Assembly (NCBI RefSeq): GCF_009729095.1
Contig: NZ_VTGX01000004.1
Coordinates: forward strand, 124,001 to 188,000
From: Mycolicibacterium sp. CBMA 247
GTDB taxonomy: Bacteria > Actinomycetota > Actinomycetes > Mycobacteriales > Mycobacteriaceae
Reading direction: 5' to 3'
DNA: 64,000 nt
The translations under genes were made by a program, and so were the position numbers. The notes under the pieces were generated by a model. It had not been told where the DNA came from, did no database searches, and was given only the letters and a program-made list of their open reading frames with translations. Within the stretch, counting starts at the first letter, position 1. Every line of letters starts with the position of its first letter. Positions 15,562 through 23,662 of the stretch are shown here, piece by piece.

Positions 15562-16103
15562 GCGAATCCACGGCGCGCCAGCGTCTGGACACTCCCCGCA
15601 CGACCCGTGGCTTCGGCCTGCACTTCGACGTGGAAGCGGTCGGGCGGTTCAGCGAAAGGATCGCCCGGTTCCTCGGCACCGGGCGCTACCTGATGATTCA
15701 GACGATCCTGGTGGTCGTCTGGATCGCGATCAACCTGGTCGCTGTCAGCCTGCAGTTCGACCCGTACCCGTTCATCCTGCTCAATCTGGCCTTCTCGACC
15801 CAGGCCGCTTATGCCGCCCCGCTGATCCTGCTGGCCCAGAACCGGCAGGAGAACCGCGACCGGGTCTCGCTCGAGGAAGACCGGCGCCGGGCCGAGCAGA
15901 CCAAGGCCGACACCGAGTACCTGGCCCGCGAGCTGGCCTCGCTGCGGCTCGCGGTGGGCGAGGTCGTCACGCGCGATTACCTACGCCGCGAGCTGGAGGA
16001 ACTACGCGACCTGATGACCGAACTCAACCCTCCGCCCGATCCCGACCGAATCACGGCAAGCAATGCCGACGGGGCCGAGCGCCGGGCCAAACGCGGTGGT
16101 TGA
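15558..16103 (+). CDS. DUF1003 membrane protein (Rv1231c-like)
   Basis: A 181-residue protein with two membrane helices at about residues 48-70 and 80-100 (QTILVVVWIAINLV, then PFILLNLAFSTQAAYAAPLIL), followed by NRQENRDR, a hallmark of DUF1003. A charged coiled-coil-like tail follows (RREAEQ-type heptads, LRRELEELRDL). GTG start overlaps the stop of the upstream MgtE-N/CBS gene (GTGA), indicating translational coupling, so the two probably work together. Biochemical function unknown. Confidence 0.85.
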   Translation: MSESTARQRLDTPRTTRGFGLHFDVEAVGRFSERIARFLGTGRYLMIQTILVVVWIAINLVAVSLQFDPYPFILLNLAFSTQAAYAAPLILLAQNRQENRDRVSLEEDRRRAEQTKADTEYLARELASLRLAVGEVVTRDYLRRELEELRDLMTELNPPPDPDRITASNADGAERRAKRGG

Positions 16104-16115
16104 TCTCGCTGTCGA

Positions 16116-16133
16116 CCATTGTCATAACAATGG
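16116..16133. promoter_or_regulatory. Inverted repeat before the transglycosylase gene
   Basis: CCATTGT-CATA-ACAATGG, exact seven-base arms, in an AT-richer stretch 13 bases after the DUF1003 stop and about 93 bases before the next start. It could be a weak terminator or an operator; the lack of GC in the stem argues for a protein site. Confidence 0.4.
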
Positions 16134-16225
16134 AATCCGCGACTATGTATGGTGACTTGGTTCACAACATGGTATTTAGCCAAAGCTGATCTAAGGACGG
16201 GTAAGTGCGCGTAGGGGGAGGAGCG

Positions 16226-17500
16226 GTGATCGCAACCGCTCGGCGCCGTATGAGCCAGCTGGTGCGCTCGCCCGCGCTCGGCGTGGCCGTCCTGGCTCCC
16301 ATCGTCCTGGTCGCCGGTGCCGGATCTGCCGCCCCGACCGAGGTGTCCACCACCGCGGTCACCCCGCTGGCCGCCGTCGAACCTCAGATCGACCGTTCCG
16401 GTCCCGCGGTGGTCGCGGCGACCAAGGCACCGACCCACTTCCGCATCGCGTCGATCGCCGCGATCTCGGCTCCCCCGCCCGCATTCGTCGTCAATACCCC
16501 TGGTGCCCTTGGTATTCCAGGGACATCGCTGAAGGCGTACCGCAATGCCGAACGGATGATGGCCGCGGCCGACCCGGGCTGCGGGGTCAGCTGGAATCTG
16601 TTGGCCGGTATCGGACGGATCGAATCCGGGCACGCCAACGGCGGCGCCACCGATGCCCGCGGCACCGCCGTCCGCCCGATCTACGGGCCCGCCCTCGACG
16701 GCACCTTGCCGGGCAACGAGATCATCGTGCAGAGCGCCCAGGCCGGACGGGTCTCGTACGTCCGGGCCATGGGGCCGATGCAGTTCCTGCCCGGAACCTG
16801 GGCACGGTTCGCCTCCGACGGCGACGGCGACGGCAAGGCCGATGTGCAGAACGTGTTCGACTCGGCGCTGGCCGCGGCCCGCTACCTCTGCAGCGGCGGA
16901 CTCAACCTGCGCGACCAGTCCCAGGTCATGACGGCCATCCTTCGGTACAACAACTCGGTCGCCTACGCCCGCAACGTGCTGGGCTGGGCCGCGGCGTATG
17001 CCACCGGCGTGGTGCCGGTCGACCTGCCTCCGATCACCGGGTCCATTCCTCCGATCGGCGATTCCCACCTGGACAATCCGGAGGGCCTTGGTCCGGGTCT
17101 GCCCGCCGATGCGACGGGGCTCCCCGCAGGTGACCCGCTGGCCCTGATCCCGCTGCTCAGCCGCAATGAGACCGGCACCCAGAATGTTCCCGGTTTCGCG
17201 CCGGGCCAGGTGCTCGGCCCGCTGCCCGGTCCGGCGCAGGCGGCCCCGCCGGAGACCCCGGCCGCGCCGCCGCCGTGGGTCCCTCCGTGGGAGCAACCAC
17301 GTCAGCCCGCGTGCGTCGTGTTCTGCCTGGGTGAGCAGACTCCGCCGCCGGCACCGCAGCAGGCTCCGTCGCCTGCACCGCAGCAGGCTCCTCCCCCGGG
17401 ACCGGCGCCCGCCCCTGTGGGCCCGCCGATCGAGGCAGCGGCTCCGGCACTCGGGCCGATACCCGGCCCCGCCCCGGGACCGGCACCGGGCCCGGCCTGA
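16226..17500 (+). CDS. Exported lytic transglycosylase-like protein (Rv1230c-like)
   Basis: A 424-residue secreted or membrane-anchored cell-wall enzyme. A basic N-terminus and hydrophobic segment (residues 15-38) form a signal. The SLT/MltB-type domain covers about 110-260: NLLAGIGRIESGH with the likely catalytic Glu133, GPMQFLPGTW, DVQNVFDSALAAARYLC and ILRYNNS. A proline-rich tail follows from about 330, including repeated APQQAP units, probably a wall-spanning linker. GTG 16226 is supported by GGGAGGAG four bases upstream; an in-frame GTG at 16205 lacks this. Expected to cut peptidoglycan glycan strands. Confidence 0.87.
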   Translation: MIATARRRMSQLVRSPALGVAVLAPIVLVAGAGSAAPTEVSTTAVTPLAAVEPQIDRSGPAVVAATKAPTHFRIASIAAISAPPPAFVVNTPGALGIPGTSLKAYRNAERMMAAADPGCGVSWNLLAGIGRIESGHANGGATDARGTAVRPIYGPALDGTLPGNEIIVQSAQAGRVSYVRAMGPMQFLPGTWARFASDGDGDGKADVQNVFDSALAAARYLCSGGLNLRDQSQVMTAILRYNNSVAYARNVLGWAAAYATGVVPVDLPPITGSIPPIGDSHLDNPEGLGPGLPADATGLPAGDPLALIPLLSRNETGTQNVPGFAPGQVLGPLPGPAQAAPPETPAAPPPWVPPWEQPRQPACVVFCLGEQTPPPAPQQAPSPAPQQAPPPGPAPAPVGPPIEAAAPALGPIPGPAPGPAPGPA

Positions 17501-17560
17501 CGCCGGCCTGGGTCTGACCGGGATCCGCAGGTCTGCGGCGCCGCCGTAGACTCGGCAGTG

Positions 17561-18703
17561 ATGTCCGAATCTGCCACTGAGCTGCAATCCGCGGTTCGCG
17601 CCGCGCTGGCCAAGGTGATCGACCCCGAATTGCGTCGGCCGATCACCGAAATCGGCATGGTCAAGAACATCTCGATCGAGGCCGACCACGGCGTGCATGT
17701 CGAGATCTACCTGACCACCGCGGCCTGCCCGAAGAAGACCGAGATCGCCGACCTGGTGACGGCCGCCGTCACCGACGTTCCCGGCACCGGCACCGTCAAG
17801 GTGAGCCTGGACGTGATGAACGACGAGCAGCGCGCCGAGTTGCGCAAGATGCTGCGCGGCGATTCCCGCGAACCCGTGATCCCGTTCGCCCAGCCCAACT
17901 CCCTGACCCGGGTCTACGCGGTGGCCTCCGGCAAAGGTGGCGTCGGCAAATCCAGCGTGACGGTCAACCTGGCCGCCGCCATGGCCGCCAGCGGGCTGTC
18001 GGTCGGCCTCCTGGACGCCGATATCTACGGCCATTCGGTGCCGCGCATGATGGGCACCACCGATCGGCCCGTCCAGGTCGACTCGATGATCATCCCGCCG
18101 GTCGCACACGACGTGAAGGTCATCTCGATCGCCATGTTCACCCAGGGCAACACGCCCGTGGTGTGGCGCGGGCCGATGCTGCACCGGGCCCTGCAGCAGT
18201 TCCTGGCCGACGTGTACTGGGGCGATCTGGACGTGCTGCTGCTCGATCTGCCGCCCGGCACGGGTGACGTGGCGATCTCGGTGGCCCAGCTGATCCCCGG
18301 TGCGGAGATCCTGGTGGTGACCACGCCTCAGCTGGCCGCGGCCGAGGTGGCCGAGCGTGCCGGTGCCATCGCATTGCAGACCCGTCAGCGCATCGCGGGC
18401 GTGGTGGAGAACATGGCGGGTCTGTCGATGCCCGACGGCACGGTCATGCAGTTGTTCGGTGAGGGCGGGGGCCGTCAGGTGGCCGACTCACTGACCCGCT
18501 CGGTGGGTGCCGAGGTGCCGTTGCTGGGCCAGATTCCGCTGGATCCGGCGCTGGTGGCAGCCGGTGACTCCGGTGTTCCGCTGGTGTTGTCGGCACCCGA
18601 TTCGCCTGCCGGCGCCGAGCTGCGCAAGGTCGCCGAGGGATTGTCGGCCCGCAAGCGCGGCCTGGCCGGGATGTCGCTGGGCCTGGATACCGCGCGCCGT
18701 TAG
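17561..18703 (+). CDS. mrp: Mrp/ApbC-family iron-sulfur carrier ATPase
   Basis: A 380-residue cytosolic P-loop NTPase. Residues 1-95 form the MIP18/DUF59 domain, including TAACPKKTEIAD. The ParA/MinD-type domain follows with the deviant Walker A GKGGVGKSS near residue 125, Switch I DADIYG, and the DLPPGTGD motif. Family members bind and pass on 4Fe-4S clusters. The CxxC pair seen in E. coli ApbC after VENM is missing; the equivalent segment reads VVENMAGLSMPDGTVMQ. Start is ATG 17561, with GTG 17558 immediately before it. The stop overlaps the converging tatB stop. Confidence 0.92.
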   Translation: MSESATELQSAVRAALAKVIDPELRRPITEIGMVKNISIEADHGVHVEIYLTTAACPKKTEIADLVTAAVTDVPGTGTVKVSLDVMNDEQRAELRKMLRGDSREPVIPFAQPNSLTRVYAVASGKGGVGKSSVTVNLAAAMAASGLSVGLLDADIYGHSVPRMMGTTDRPVQVDSMIIPPVAHDVKVISIAMFTQGNTPVVWRGPMLHRALQQFLADVYWGDLDVLLLDLPPGTGDVAISVAQLIPGAEILVVTTPQLAAAEVAERAGAIALQTRQRIAGVVENMAGLSMPDGTVMQLFGEGGGRQVADSLTRSVGAEVPLLGQIPLDPALVAAGDSGVPLVLSAPDSPAGAELRKVAEGLSARKRGLAGMSLGLDTARR

Positions 18704-19128
18704 GTGGCGTCGGGATCGAATGTGGTGCCGACCGGCTTGTCCGCCGGCCTGGCGGTCCTATCGTCGACCGGCTTGTCGGTGAGCGCCTCAGCGGGCTGGT
18801 CGCCCGGCACCGACGGCTGCTGAGTCTTGTGGTCGTCGAAGGCGCCGGTCAGGAACGAATCGTCACCGTCGAGTAGATGCTTGGTGATCGCGGCCCGCGG
18901 GGTCATGCCCCGCAGCTTCTGCAGTTCGGCCAGGGGTTGCCGCAGATCGTCGAACTCCGGGCCCAGATCTTGGCGCAACTGGCTGGTGGCACCGCTGACG
19001 TAGTCGCGCGCCTGCCTCAGGGCACCGGAGGTCCAGCGGATGGCACCGGGGAGGCGTTCCGGCCCCAGGATCACCAGACCGGCGACCACCAGGACCAACA
19101 TCTCTCCCCACCCGATGTTGGCGAACAT
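18700..19128 (-). CDS. tatB: Twin-arginine translocase subunit TatB
   Basis: A 142-residue membrane protein. The N-terminal helix MFANIGWGEMLVLVVAGLVI with the conserved Gly and LGPERLP hinge is diagnostic. An amphipathic helix follows (residues 25-70), then a disordered acidic tail containing repeated DKPV units. TatB with TatC recognises folded Tat substrates. It follows htrA by two bases on the same strand, as in M. tuberculosis (Rv1224 after Rv1223), and its last codon overlaps that of converging mrp. Confidence 0.94.
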   Translation of the reverse strand: MFANIGWGEMLVLVVAGLVILGPERLPGAIRWTSGALRQARDYVSGATSQLRQDLGPEFDDLRQPLAELQKLRGMTPRAAITKHLLDGDDSFLTGAFDDHKTQQPSVPGDQPAEALTDKPVDDRTARPADKPVGTTFDPDAT

Positions 19129-19130
19129 CG

Positions 19131-20624
19131 CTACTGCGCTTTTTGGTCGTCGCCGATCGGCGTGACCATGAAGGTCATGGGCCGACCATCGCGGAGCACC
19201 TCGATCGGGGATTCCTGCCCGATCTTCAGCTGACGCACCGCGACCACCATCTCATCCGCGTCGGTGACCTTACGGTCCCCGACCTTGACCACCACATCGT
19301 TCTCCAGGATACCGGCCTTGTCGGCCGGGCCACCGCCATTGACGTTGCGGACCTGCGCGCCCGAGGCCACGCTGTTGCTGACCGTCACGGCACTGAGCAG
19401 CAACGTCGGATGTGCGACCTTGCCCTCCTTGATCAGCGTCGCGACGACCTCCTTGACCTCGTTGACCGGGATCGCGAAGCCCAGGCCGCTCGCGCTGTCC
19501 GACAAGGACTTTCCGGCCGTGTTGATTCCGATCACCTCGGAGGACATGTTGATCAGCGGGCCGCCGGAGTTGCCGTGGTTGATCGAGGCATCGGTCTGCA
19601 CGCCGTCGATCACGGTGTCGGTGTCGGAGCCTTCGCCAGAGAGCGGCACCGGCCGGTGCAGCGCGCTGATGATGCCGTGCGTGACGGTGCTGCGCAGGCC
19701 GAGCGGGGCACCCGCCGCGATGACTTCCTCGCCGACGCGCAGCTTCTCGGAGTCACCCAACCGGGCCACGACGAGATTGTCGACGTTGTCGACCTTGAGC
19801 ACCGCCAGGTCGGTCTTGGGGTCGCGGCCGACGAGGTTGGCGGGCACTTCCTTGCCATCGTTGAACACCACGGTGATCTGGTAGTCGGCGGGCTTGCTCG
19901 CGGCATCGGAGATCACGTGGTTGTTGGTGACGATGTAGCCCTTGCCGTCGACCACGACACCGGAGCCCTGTGAGCCCTCGGTCTTGCTCTTGGCCTCGAT
20001 GGTCACCACCGAATCCTCGACCGCCGAGGCGACCGTGGCGAACCGGCCCGCGTCCGGGGACGGGAGGCCGCCGGTCTCCAGCGTCACCTTCGAGGTGGTG
20101 AAGGCCTGCACGGTACCGGCGGTCTTCTGCCCGACCCAGCCGCCGATGAAGGCGACGAATCCGGCGATCAGGAACAGGATCAGCAGGGACAGCCAGGACA
20201 CCCGGCCGCCGAACAGCACCTCCCGGGCGCCCAGCTTGCCGACCGGAGCCGCCACGACGACCGGCGTGGCCGGCGCCTGCGCAGGTGTTCCCAACGCCGG
20301 GATGGCGCCCGGGTCGCGCCAGGGATCGTCGAACTCGTCGTCGCCGGCCCGCTCGTCCTCCAGCGCCCCGGCGTCCGTGGGGTGACGCTGCAGTGAGTCA
20401 CCGGCCGCGGGCGGACGACTGAAGGCCTCGGCCAGCACGGAATCGGGCGGTTGGTCCTTGGGGGCGTACTCGCCTTGGTCCTGGTACTTCTCCGCACCGA
20501 GGAACGAGCCATCGACGCCGGCGGGACGGCCGAATGTGCGCTGCGACAATTGGTCGACGGGTGGCCGCACGACAGGGCGCGGCTCCAGGCGGCCGCTCTC
20601 GTCGGACTGGTCCTGATTGGTCAC
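19131..20624 (-). CDS. htrA: Membrane-anchored HtrA/DegP-like serine protease
   Basis: A 497-residue quality-control protease of the sigma-E envelope-stress locus. About 135 disordered cytoplasmic residues precede one helix (VSWLSLLILFLIAGFVAFIG). The trypsin-like domain contains the triad His in VTNNHVIS, Asp in KTDLAVLKV and Ser in NHGNSGGPLIN. A PDZ domain follows with VRNVNGGGPADKAGILENDV and ends near the C-terminus. GTG 20624 is in a GAGAG context. In M. tuberculosis this is Rv1223, next to rseA and sigE; it is expected to act on misfolded or signalling proteins outside the membrane. Confidence 0.93.
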   Translation of the reverse strand: MTNQDQSDESGRLEPRPVVRPPVDQLSQRTFGRPAGVDGSFLGAEKYQDQGEYAPKDQPPDSVLAEAFSRPPAAGDSLQRHPTDAGALEDERAGDDEFDDPWRDPGAIPALGTPAQAPATPVVVAAPVGKLGAREVLFGGRVSWLSLLILFLIAGFVAFIGGWVGQKTAGTVQAFTTSKVTLETGGLPSPDAGRFATVASAVEDSVVTIEAKSKTEGSQGSGVVVDGKGYIVTNNHVISDAASKPADYQITVVFNDGKEVPANLVGRDPKTDLAVLKVDNVDNLVVARLGDSEKLRVGEEVIAAGAPLGLRSTVTHGIISALHRPVPLSGEGSDTDTVIDGVQTDASINHGNSGGPLINMSSEVIGINTAGKSLSDSASGLGFAIPVNEVKEVVATLIKEGKVAHPTLLLSAVTVSNSVASGAQVRNVNGGGPADKAGILENDVVVKVGDRKVTDADEMVVAVRQLKIGQESPIEVLRDGRPMTFMVTPIGDDQKAQ

Positions 20625-20701
20625 CGGTGTATCACTCTCTATCGGAGCGCCCGCCCCAGCCGGATAGGCCGACGCCGGTCACTGATCGCCTTGGGTCCAG
20701 C

Positions 20702-21100
20702 CTACCGGCGCTTACGCCGACTCCGGGCCGGGTCATCAGCAAACTGAGGCTGTTCACCGACCTCGGCCGAGGGCTCCGGGCTGTGGTGCGGTATCTGCGA
20801 CAACAATCCCAGCAGCGAATTCGGAATGGCTATCGGACAGGAGTCCCGCAATGCCGCCCGCGCCTGGCCCTGGGCATCGACTTCGGCCGCGCAATCGGCG
20901 CACAGAGACATATGGTGCGCGGCACGCAGATGAGCGCTCATCCGCAGCTCACCGTCCACGAAGGCCGCGATGGCCTCGGTCGACAGATGCTCGGTCGAAC
21001 CGAACTGCCGGGGGGCGCCTACCGGCGCATCGCTCTGCGATGCGAACTGCGCAGGCAACCAGGAGAATGCCCGACGGAACACATGTCCCGGGTCGACCAT
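20702..21100 (-). CDS. rseA: Anti-sigma-E factor RseA
   Basis: A 132-residue zinc-associated anti-sigma factor that binds SigE in the cytoplasm. The motif H-x3-C-x2-C is intact in HMSLCADCAAE. The N-terminal part (GHVFRRAFSWLP, then STEHLSTEAIAAFVDGELRMS) matches mycobacterial RseA closely. ATG 21100 is preceded by GAGAGGAG at good spacing; the frame extends to 21178 without family likeness. No membrane helix, so like M. tuberculosis RseA it is cytosolic. Located between sigE and htrA on the same strand. Confidence 0.92.
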   Translation of the reverse strand: MVDPGHVFRRAFSWLPAQFASQSDAPVGAPRQFGSTEHLSTEAIAAFVDGELRMSAHLRAAHHMSLCADCAAEVDAQGQARAALRDSCPIAIPNSLLGLLSQIPHHSPEPSAEVGEQPQFADDPARSRRKRR

Positions 21101-21178
21101 CACCCAGCTCCTCTCGAAACGCCCAACTGACCTAACCCGAATGTAGCGCGACCTGGCGCGCCGAACACCAACCACCAC

Positions 21179-21958
21179 TCAGGCAGATTTGGCAGTTTCT
21201 GGAGAGTTCTTCGCCAGATACTCTCGCAACGCCTGGCGACCGCGGTGAATGCGGCTGCGCACGGTGCCGAGCTTCACACCCAGCGTGGCGCCGATTTCCT
21301 CGTAAGACAGGCCCTCTATGTCGCACAGGACCACCGCGGCGCGGAATTCCGGGGCCAGCGAGTCCAGGGCAGCCTGGAGATCGGCCCCCAATCGCGAGTC
21401 GTGGTAGATCTGCTCGGGGTTCGGATCATCGGCGGGCACCCGGTCATAGTCCTCGGGCAGTGCTTCCATCCGGATGCGGCCGCGACGACGCACCATGTCC
21501 AGGAACAGGTTGGTGGTGATGCGGTGCAACCACCCCTCGAAGGTTCCCGGCTGGTAGTTCTGCACCGAGCGGAACACCCGGATGAAGGTCTCCTGGGTCA
21601 GATCCTCGGCATCGTGCTGGTTCCCCGAGAGCCGGTAGGCCAGCCGGTACACGCGGTCGGCGTGTTGACGCACCAGCTCATCCCATGACGGCATGGTCGT
21701 CTGATCTCCGGTAGCGTCGAAAACCGCGGTACCGGTCAATTCTTCGGACGGCTCCACCCATTCGCCTGCAGTGAACTGCTCCAGATGTGCCATCGACACC
21801 GGGGCGGGCTGGGTGGCGGGGTTCGGGGTGACAGCGTTTGCGCTCGTCGGATCCTCCTGATCACAGATCTCGCTCAACTCAACACGACTGACGACTTCGT
21901 TATTCCGATTGCTGTCCTGGTTGTGCTGGCCAGTGCGCCAGCGGGCGCCGTGTTCCAT
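21179..21958 (-). CDS. sigE: ECF sigma factor SigE
   Basis: A 259-residue extracytoplasmic-function sigma factor; M. tuberculosis SigE has 257. Region 2 is read in DELVRQHADRVYRLAYRLSG and EDLTQETFIRVFRSVQ, region 4 in EFRAAVVLCDIEGLSYEEIG and GTVRSRIHRGRQALREYL. The first 75 residues are a variable acidic extension. ATG 21958 was chosen for length agreement, though SigE genes of this group use several starts and the frame is open to 22084. It begins the sigE-rseA-htrA-tatB run and diverges from the O-methyltransferase gene. Confidence 0.92.
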   Translation of the reverse strand: MEHGARWRTGQHNQDSNRNNEVVSRVELSEICDQEDPTSANAVTPNPATQPAPVSMAHLEQFTAGEWVEPSEELTGTAVFDATGDQTTMPSWDELVRQHADRVYRLAYRLSGNQHDAEDLTQETFIRVFRSVQNYQPGTFEGWLHRITTNLFLDMVRRRGRIRMEALPEDYDRVPADDPNPEQIYHDSRLGADLQAALDSLAPEFRAAVVLCDIEGLSYEEIGATLGVKLGTVRSRIHRGRQALREYLAKNSPETAKSA

Positions 21959-22121
21959 GCGAGATACCGTTCCTGATCCCGGTGTGGCAGACATATGAGC
22001 AATCTGAACTTTCCCTGAGAAAGCCGACGATACATCCGGCCACCTGCGCGAACCAGCGAAATTTCCGGGGGTGACAACCGCCACCGACGGGCGTGTCGCA
22101 ACTGAGCCCGTGGGGTCTGGC

Positions 22122-22127
22122 CTACGC
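22122..22127 (+). promoter_or_regulatory. -10 box for leaderless O-methyltransferase mRNA
   Basis: TACGCT fits the TANNNT -10 pattern and lies about seven bases before ATG 22135, the spacing expected if the transcript starts at the start codon itself. No Shine-Dalgarno sequence precedes that ATG. Confidence 0.45.
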
Positions 22128-22134
22128 TGCGGGC

Positions 22135-22779
22135 ATGGTCAGCTCCAACCCCGGTCGCGCCGAAGCGATCGTCACGCATGCCGAACGGTCGATCTCCGAG
22201 GACGAGATCGTCGCGGCTGCGCGCGAGCGGGCCGAGGATATCGGCGCAGGTGCGGTCACTCCCGCCGTCGGGGCGTTGCTGAGCGTGCTCGCGCGGCTCA
22301 CCGGGGGCCGGGCGGTGGTCGAAGTCGGCACCGGGGCCGGCGTCAGTGGGTTGTGGCTTCTGTCCGGTATGAGCGACGACGGCGTGCTGACCACGATCGA
22401 TGTCGAACCCGAGCATCAGCGCATCGCCAAGCAGGGATTCTCCGAGGCCGGTGTCGGCCCGGGGCGCACAAGGCTGATCAGCGGGCGCGCCCAGGAAGTG
22501 CTCACCCGCCTGGCCGACGAGTCCTATGACCTGGTGTTCATCGACGCCGAGCCGATCGACCAGCCGCAGTTCGTGGCCGAGGGCGTGCGACTGCTTCGCT
22601 CCGGCGGTGCGATCGTGCTGCACCGGGCCGCACTGGGCGGCCGGGCCGGTGACGCCTCGGCCAATGACGCCGAGGTCAGCGCCGTACGCGAAGCAGCCCG
22701 GCTGATCGCCGAGGACGAGCGACTCACCCCGGTGCTGATCCCGTTGGGTGACGGGCTGCTCGCGGCCGCCCGCGACTGA
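22135..22779 (+). CDS. SAM-dependent O-methyltransferase (Rv1220c-like)
   Basis: A 214-residue class I methyltransferase of the catechol/caffeoyl-CoA type. The SAM loop is VEVGTGAGVSG near residue 62; the acidic residue after strand 2 is in TTIDVEPEH; the DLVFIDAEP segment is the metal/SAM region. Residue wording follows M. tuberculosis Rv1220c along the whole length. ATG 22135 seems leaderless, with TACGCT seven bases upstream; a GTG at 22093 is the alternative. Divergent from sigE as in M. tuberculosis. Substrate unknown. Confidence 0.88.
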   Translation: MVSSNPGRAEAIVTHAERSISEDEIVAAARERAEDIGAGAVTPAVGALLSVLARLTGGRAVVEVGTGAGVSGLWLLSGMSDDGVLTTIDVEPEHQRIAKQGFSEAGVGPGRTRLISGRAQEVLTRLADESYDLVFIDAEPIDQPQFVAEGVRLLRSGGAIVLHRAALGGRAGDASANDAEVSAVREAARLIAEDERLTPVLIPLGDGLLAAARD

Positions 22780-22818
22780 TTTACCCCCGCGCCGCGCCGC
22801 GCGTCGCCCTTCCCTGGC

Positions 22819-22876
22819 CGAGCAGACACAAAAGTGCCCATTTTCGCGTGAAAATGGGCACCTTTGTGTCTGCTCG
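22819..22876. repeat. Palindromic intergenic repeat family A, copy 1
   Basis: A 58-bp near-perfect palindrome with 29-base arms (22819-22847 and 22848-22876) that differ at only two positions. It starts CGAGCAGACACAAA and ends with the complement. A second 58-bp copy at 59211-59268 keeps the outer 14 bases and changes inner bases on both arms together. It lies 40 bases past the methyltransferase stop, so it can serve as terminator. Confidence 0.75.
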
Positions 22877-22932
22877 CCGGACTTCTTGACCGACTTCTCC
22901 GACTTCTTTACGAATCCCTGACGGACCACCCC

Positions 22933-22980
22933 TTGACCGCGCACTGAACGCACGTTTAGCGTACTAAACATGCGTTCAGT
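22933..22980 (+). promoter_or_regulatory. Promoter and long palindromic operator of the raaS-like gene
   Basis: A -35 box TTGACC (22933-22938) and a -10 box TAGCGT (22957-22962) place the transcript start at or next to ATG 22970. An inverted repeat with 17-base arms (22943-22959 and 22964-22980, 16 of 17 matching, 4-bp spacer) begins ACTGAACGCA and covers the -10 box, the start and the first codons. A bound repressor would block the promoter completely, so strong autoregulation is expected. Confidence 0.75.
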
Positions 22981-23662
22981 CGATGATCGAACAGCGATGG
23001 CCCGGATCCGCGACGCCGCCATTGAGCAGTACGGGCAGCACGGATTCAGCGTGGGTCTGCGCACCATCGCCGAGGCCGCCGGCGTCAGCGCTGCCTTGGT
23101 GATCCACCACTTCGGCTCCAAGGAAGGGCTGCGCAAGGCGTGCGACGCCTACGTGGCCGACGTGGTGCGCGAGTCCAAGACCGAATCAATGCAGACCAGT
23201 GACCCCGCGACCTGGCTGACCCAGATGTCGGAGATCGAGTCGTATGCGCCGCTGATGGCCTACCTGGTCCGCAGCATGCAGTCCGGCAGCGATCTGGCAA
23301 AGACGTTCTGGCTCACCATGGTCGACAACGCCGCGGAATACCTGGAAGAGGGCGTCCGCACCGGAGTGCTCAAACCCAGCCGCGACCCGCAGGCGCGGGC
23401 CAAGTTCCTCGCGATCTCGGGCGGCGGCGCGTTCCTGCTGTACCTGCAGATGCACGAGAACCCGACCGACCTGCGCCGCGTACTTCACGATTACGGCGAG
23501 GACATGATACTGCCTGCGCTGGAGGTCTACTCCCAAGGCCTGATGACCGACTCGACCATGTACGACGCCTTCCTGCACCAACGCGAACAGGGCATCCCGT
23601 TCAGCCCAGCTTCCGAAACCAAGAACGAGACCACCCACACCGACACCAAGGAGTCAGCGTGA
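22970..23662 (+). CDS. raaS: TetR-family repressor, RaaS-like (Rv1219c)
   Basis: A 230-residue repressor. The DNA-binding domain spans residues 8-55 (MARIRDAAIEQYGQHGFSVG, AEAAGVSAALVIHHFGSKEG). The ligand domain contains EIESYAPLMAYLVRSMQSGS, identical in character to M. tuberculosis RaaS, which controls the Rv1218c-Rv1217c efflux system and affects survival in resting cells. The ATG is apparently leaderless and lies inside the palindrome described above. The stop overlaps the start of the ABC ATPase (GTGA), so repressor and exporter form one operon. Confidence 0.87.
   Translation: MRSVDDRTAMARIRDAAIEQYGQHGFSVGLRTIAEAAGVSAALVIHHFGSKEGLRKACDAYVADVVRESKTESMQTSDPATWLTQMSEIESYAPLMAYLVRSMQSGSDLAKTFWLTMVDNAAEYLEEGVRTGVLKPSRDPQARAKFLAISGGGAFLLYLQMHENPTDLRRVLHDYGEDMILPALEVYSQGLMTDSTMYDAFLHQREQGIPFSPASETKNETTHTDTKESA

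Noticed and set aside
15977..18184. 735-codon open frame on the minus strand
   Set aside because: It runs antisense to the DUF1003, transglycosylase and mrp genes, which have clear families, and its composition is the repetitive Arg/Gly/His typical of high-GC shadow frames.
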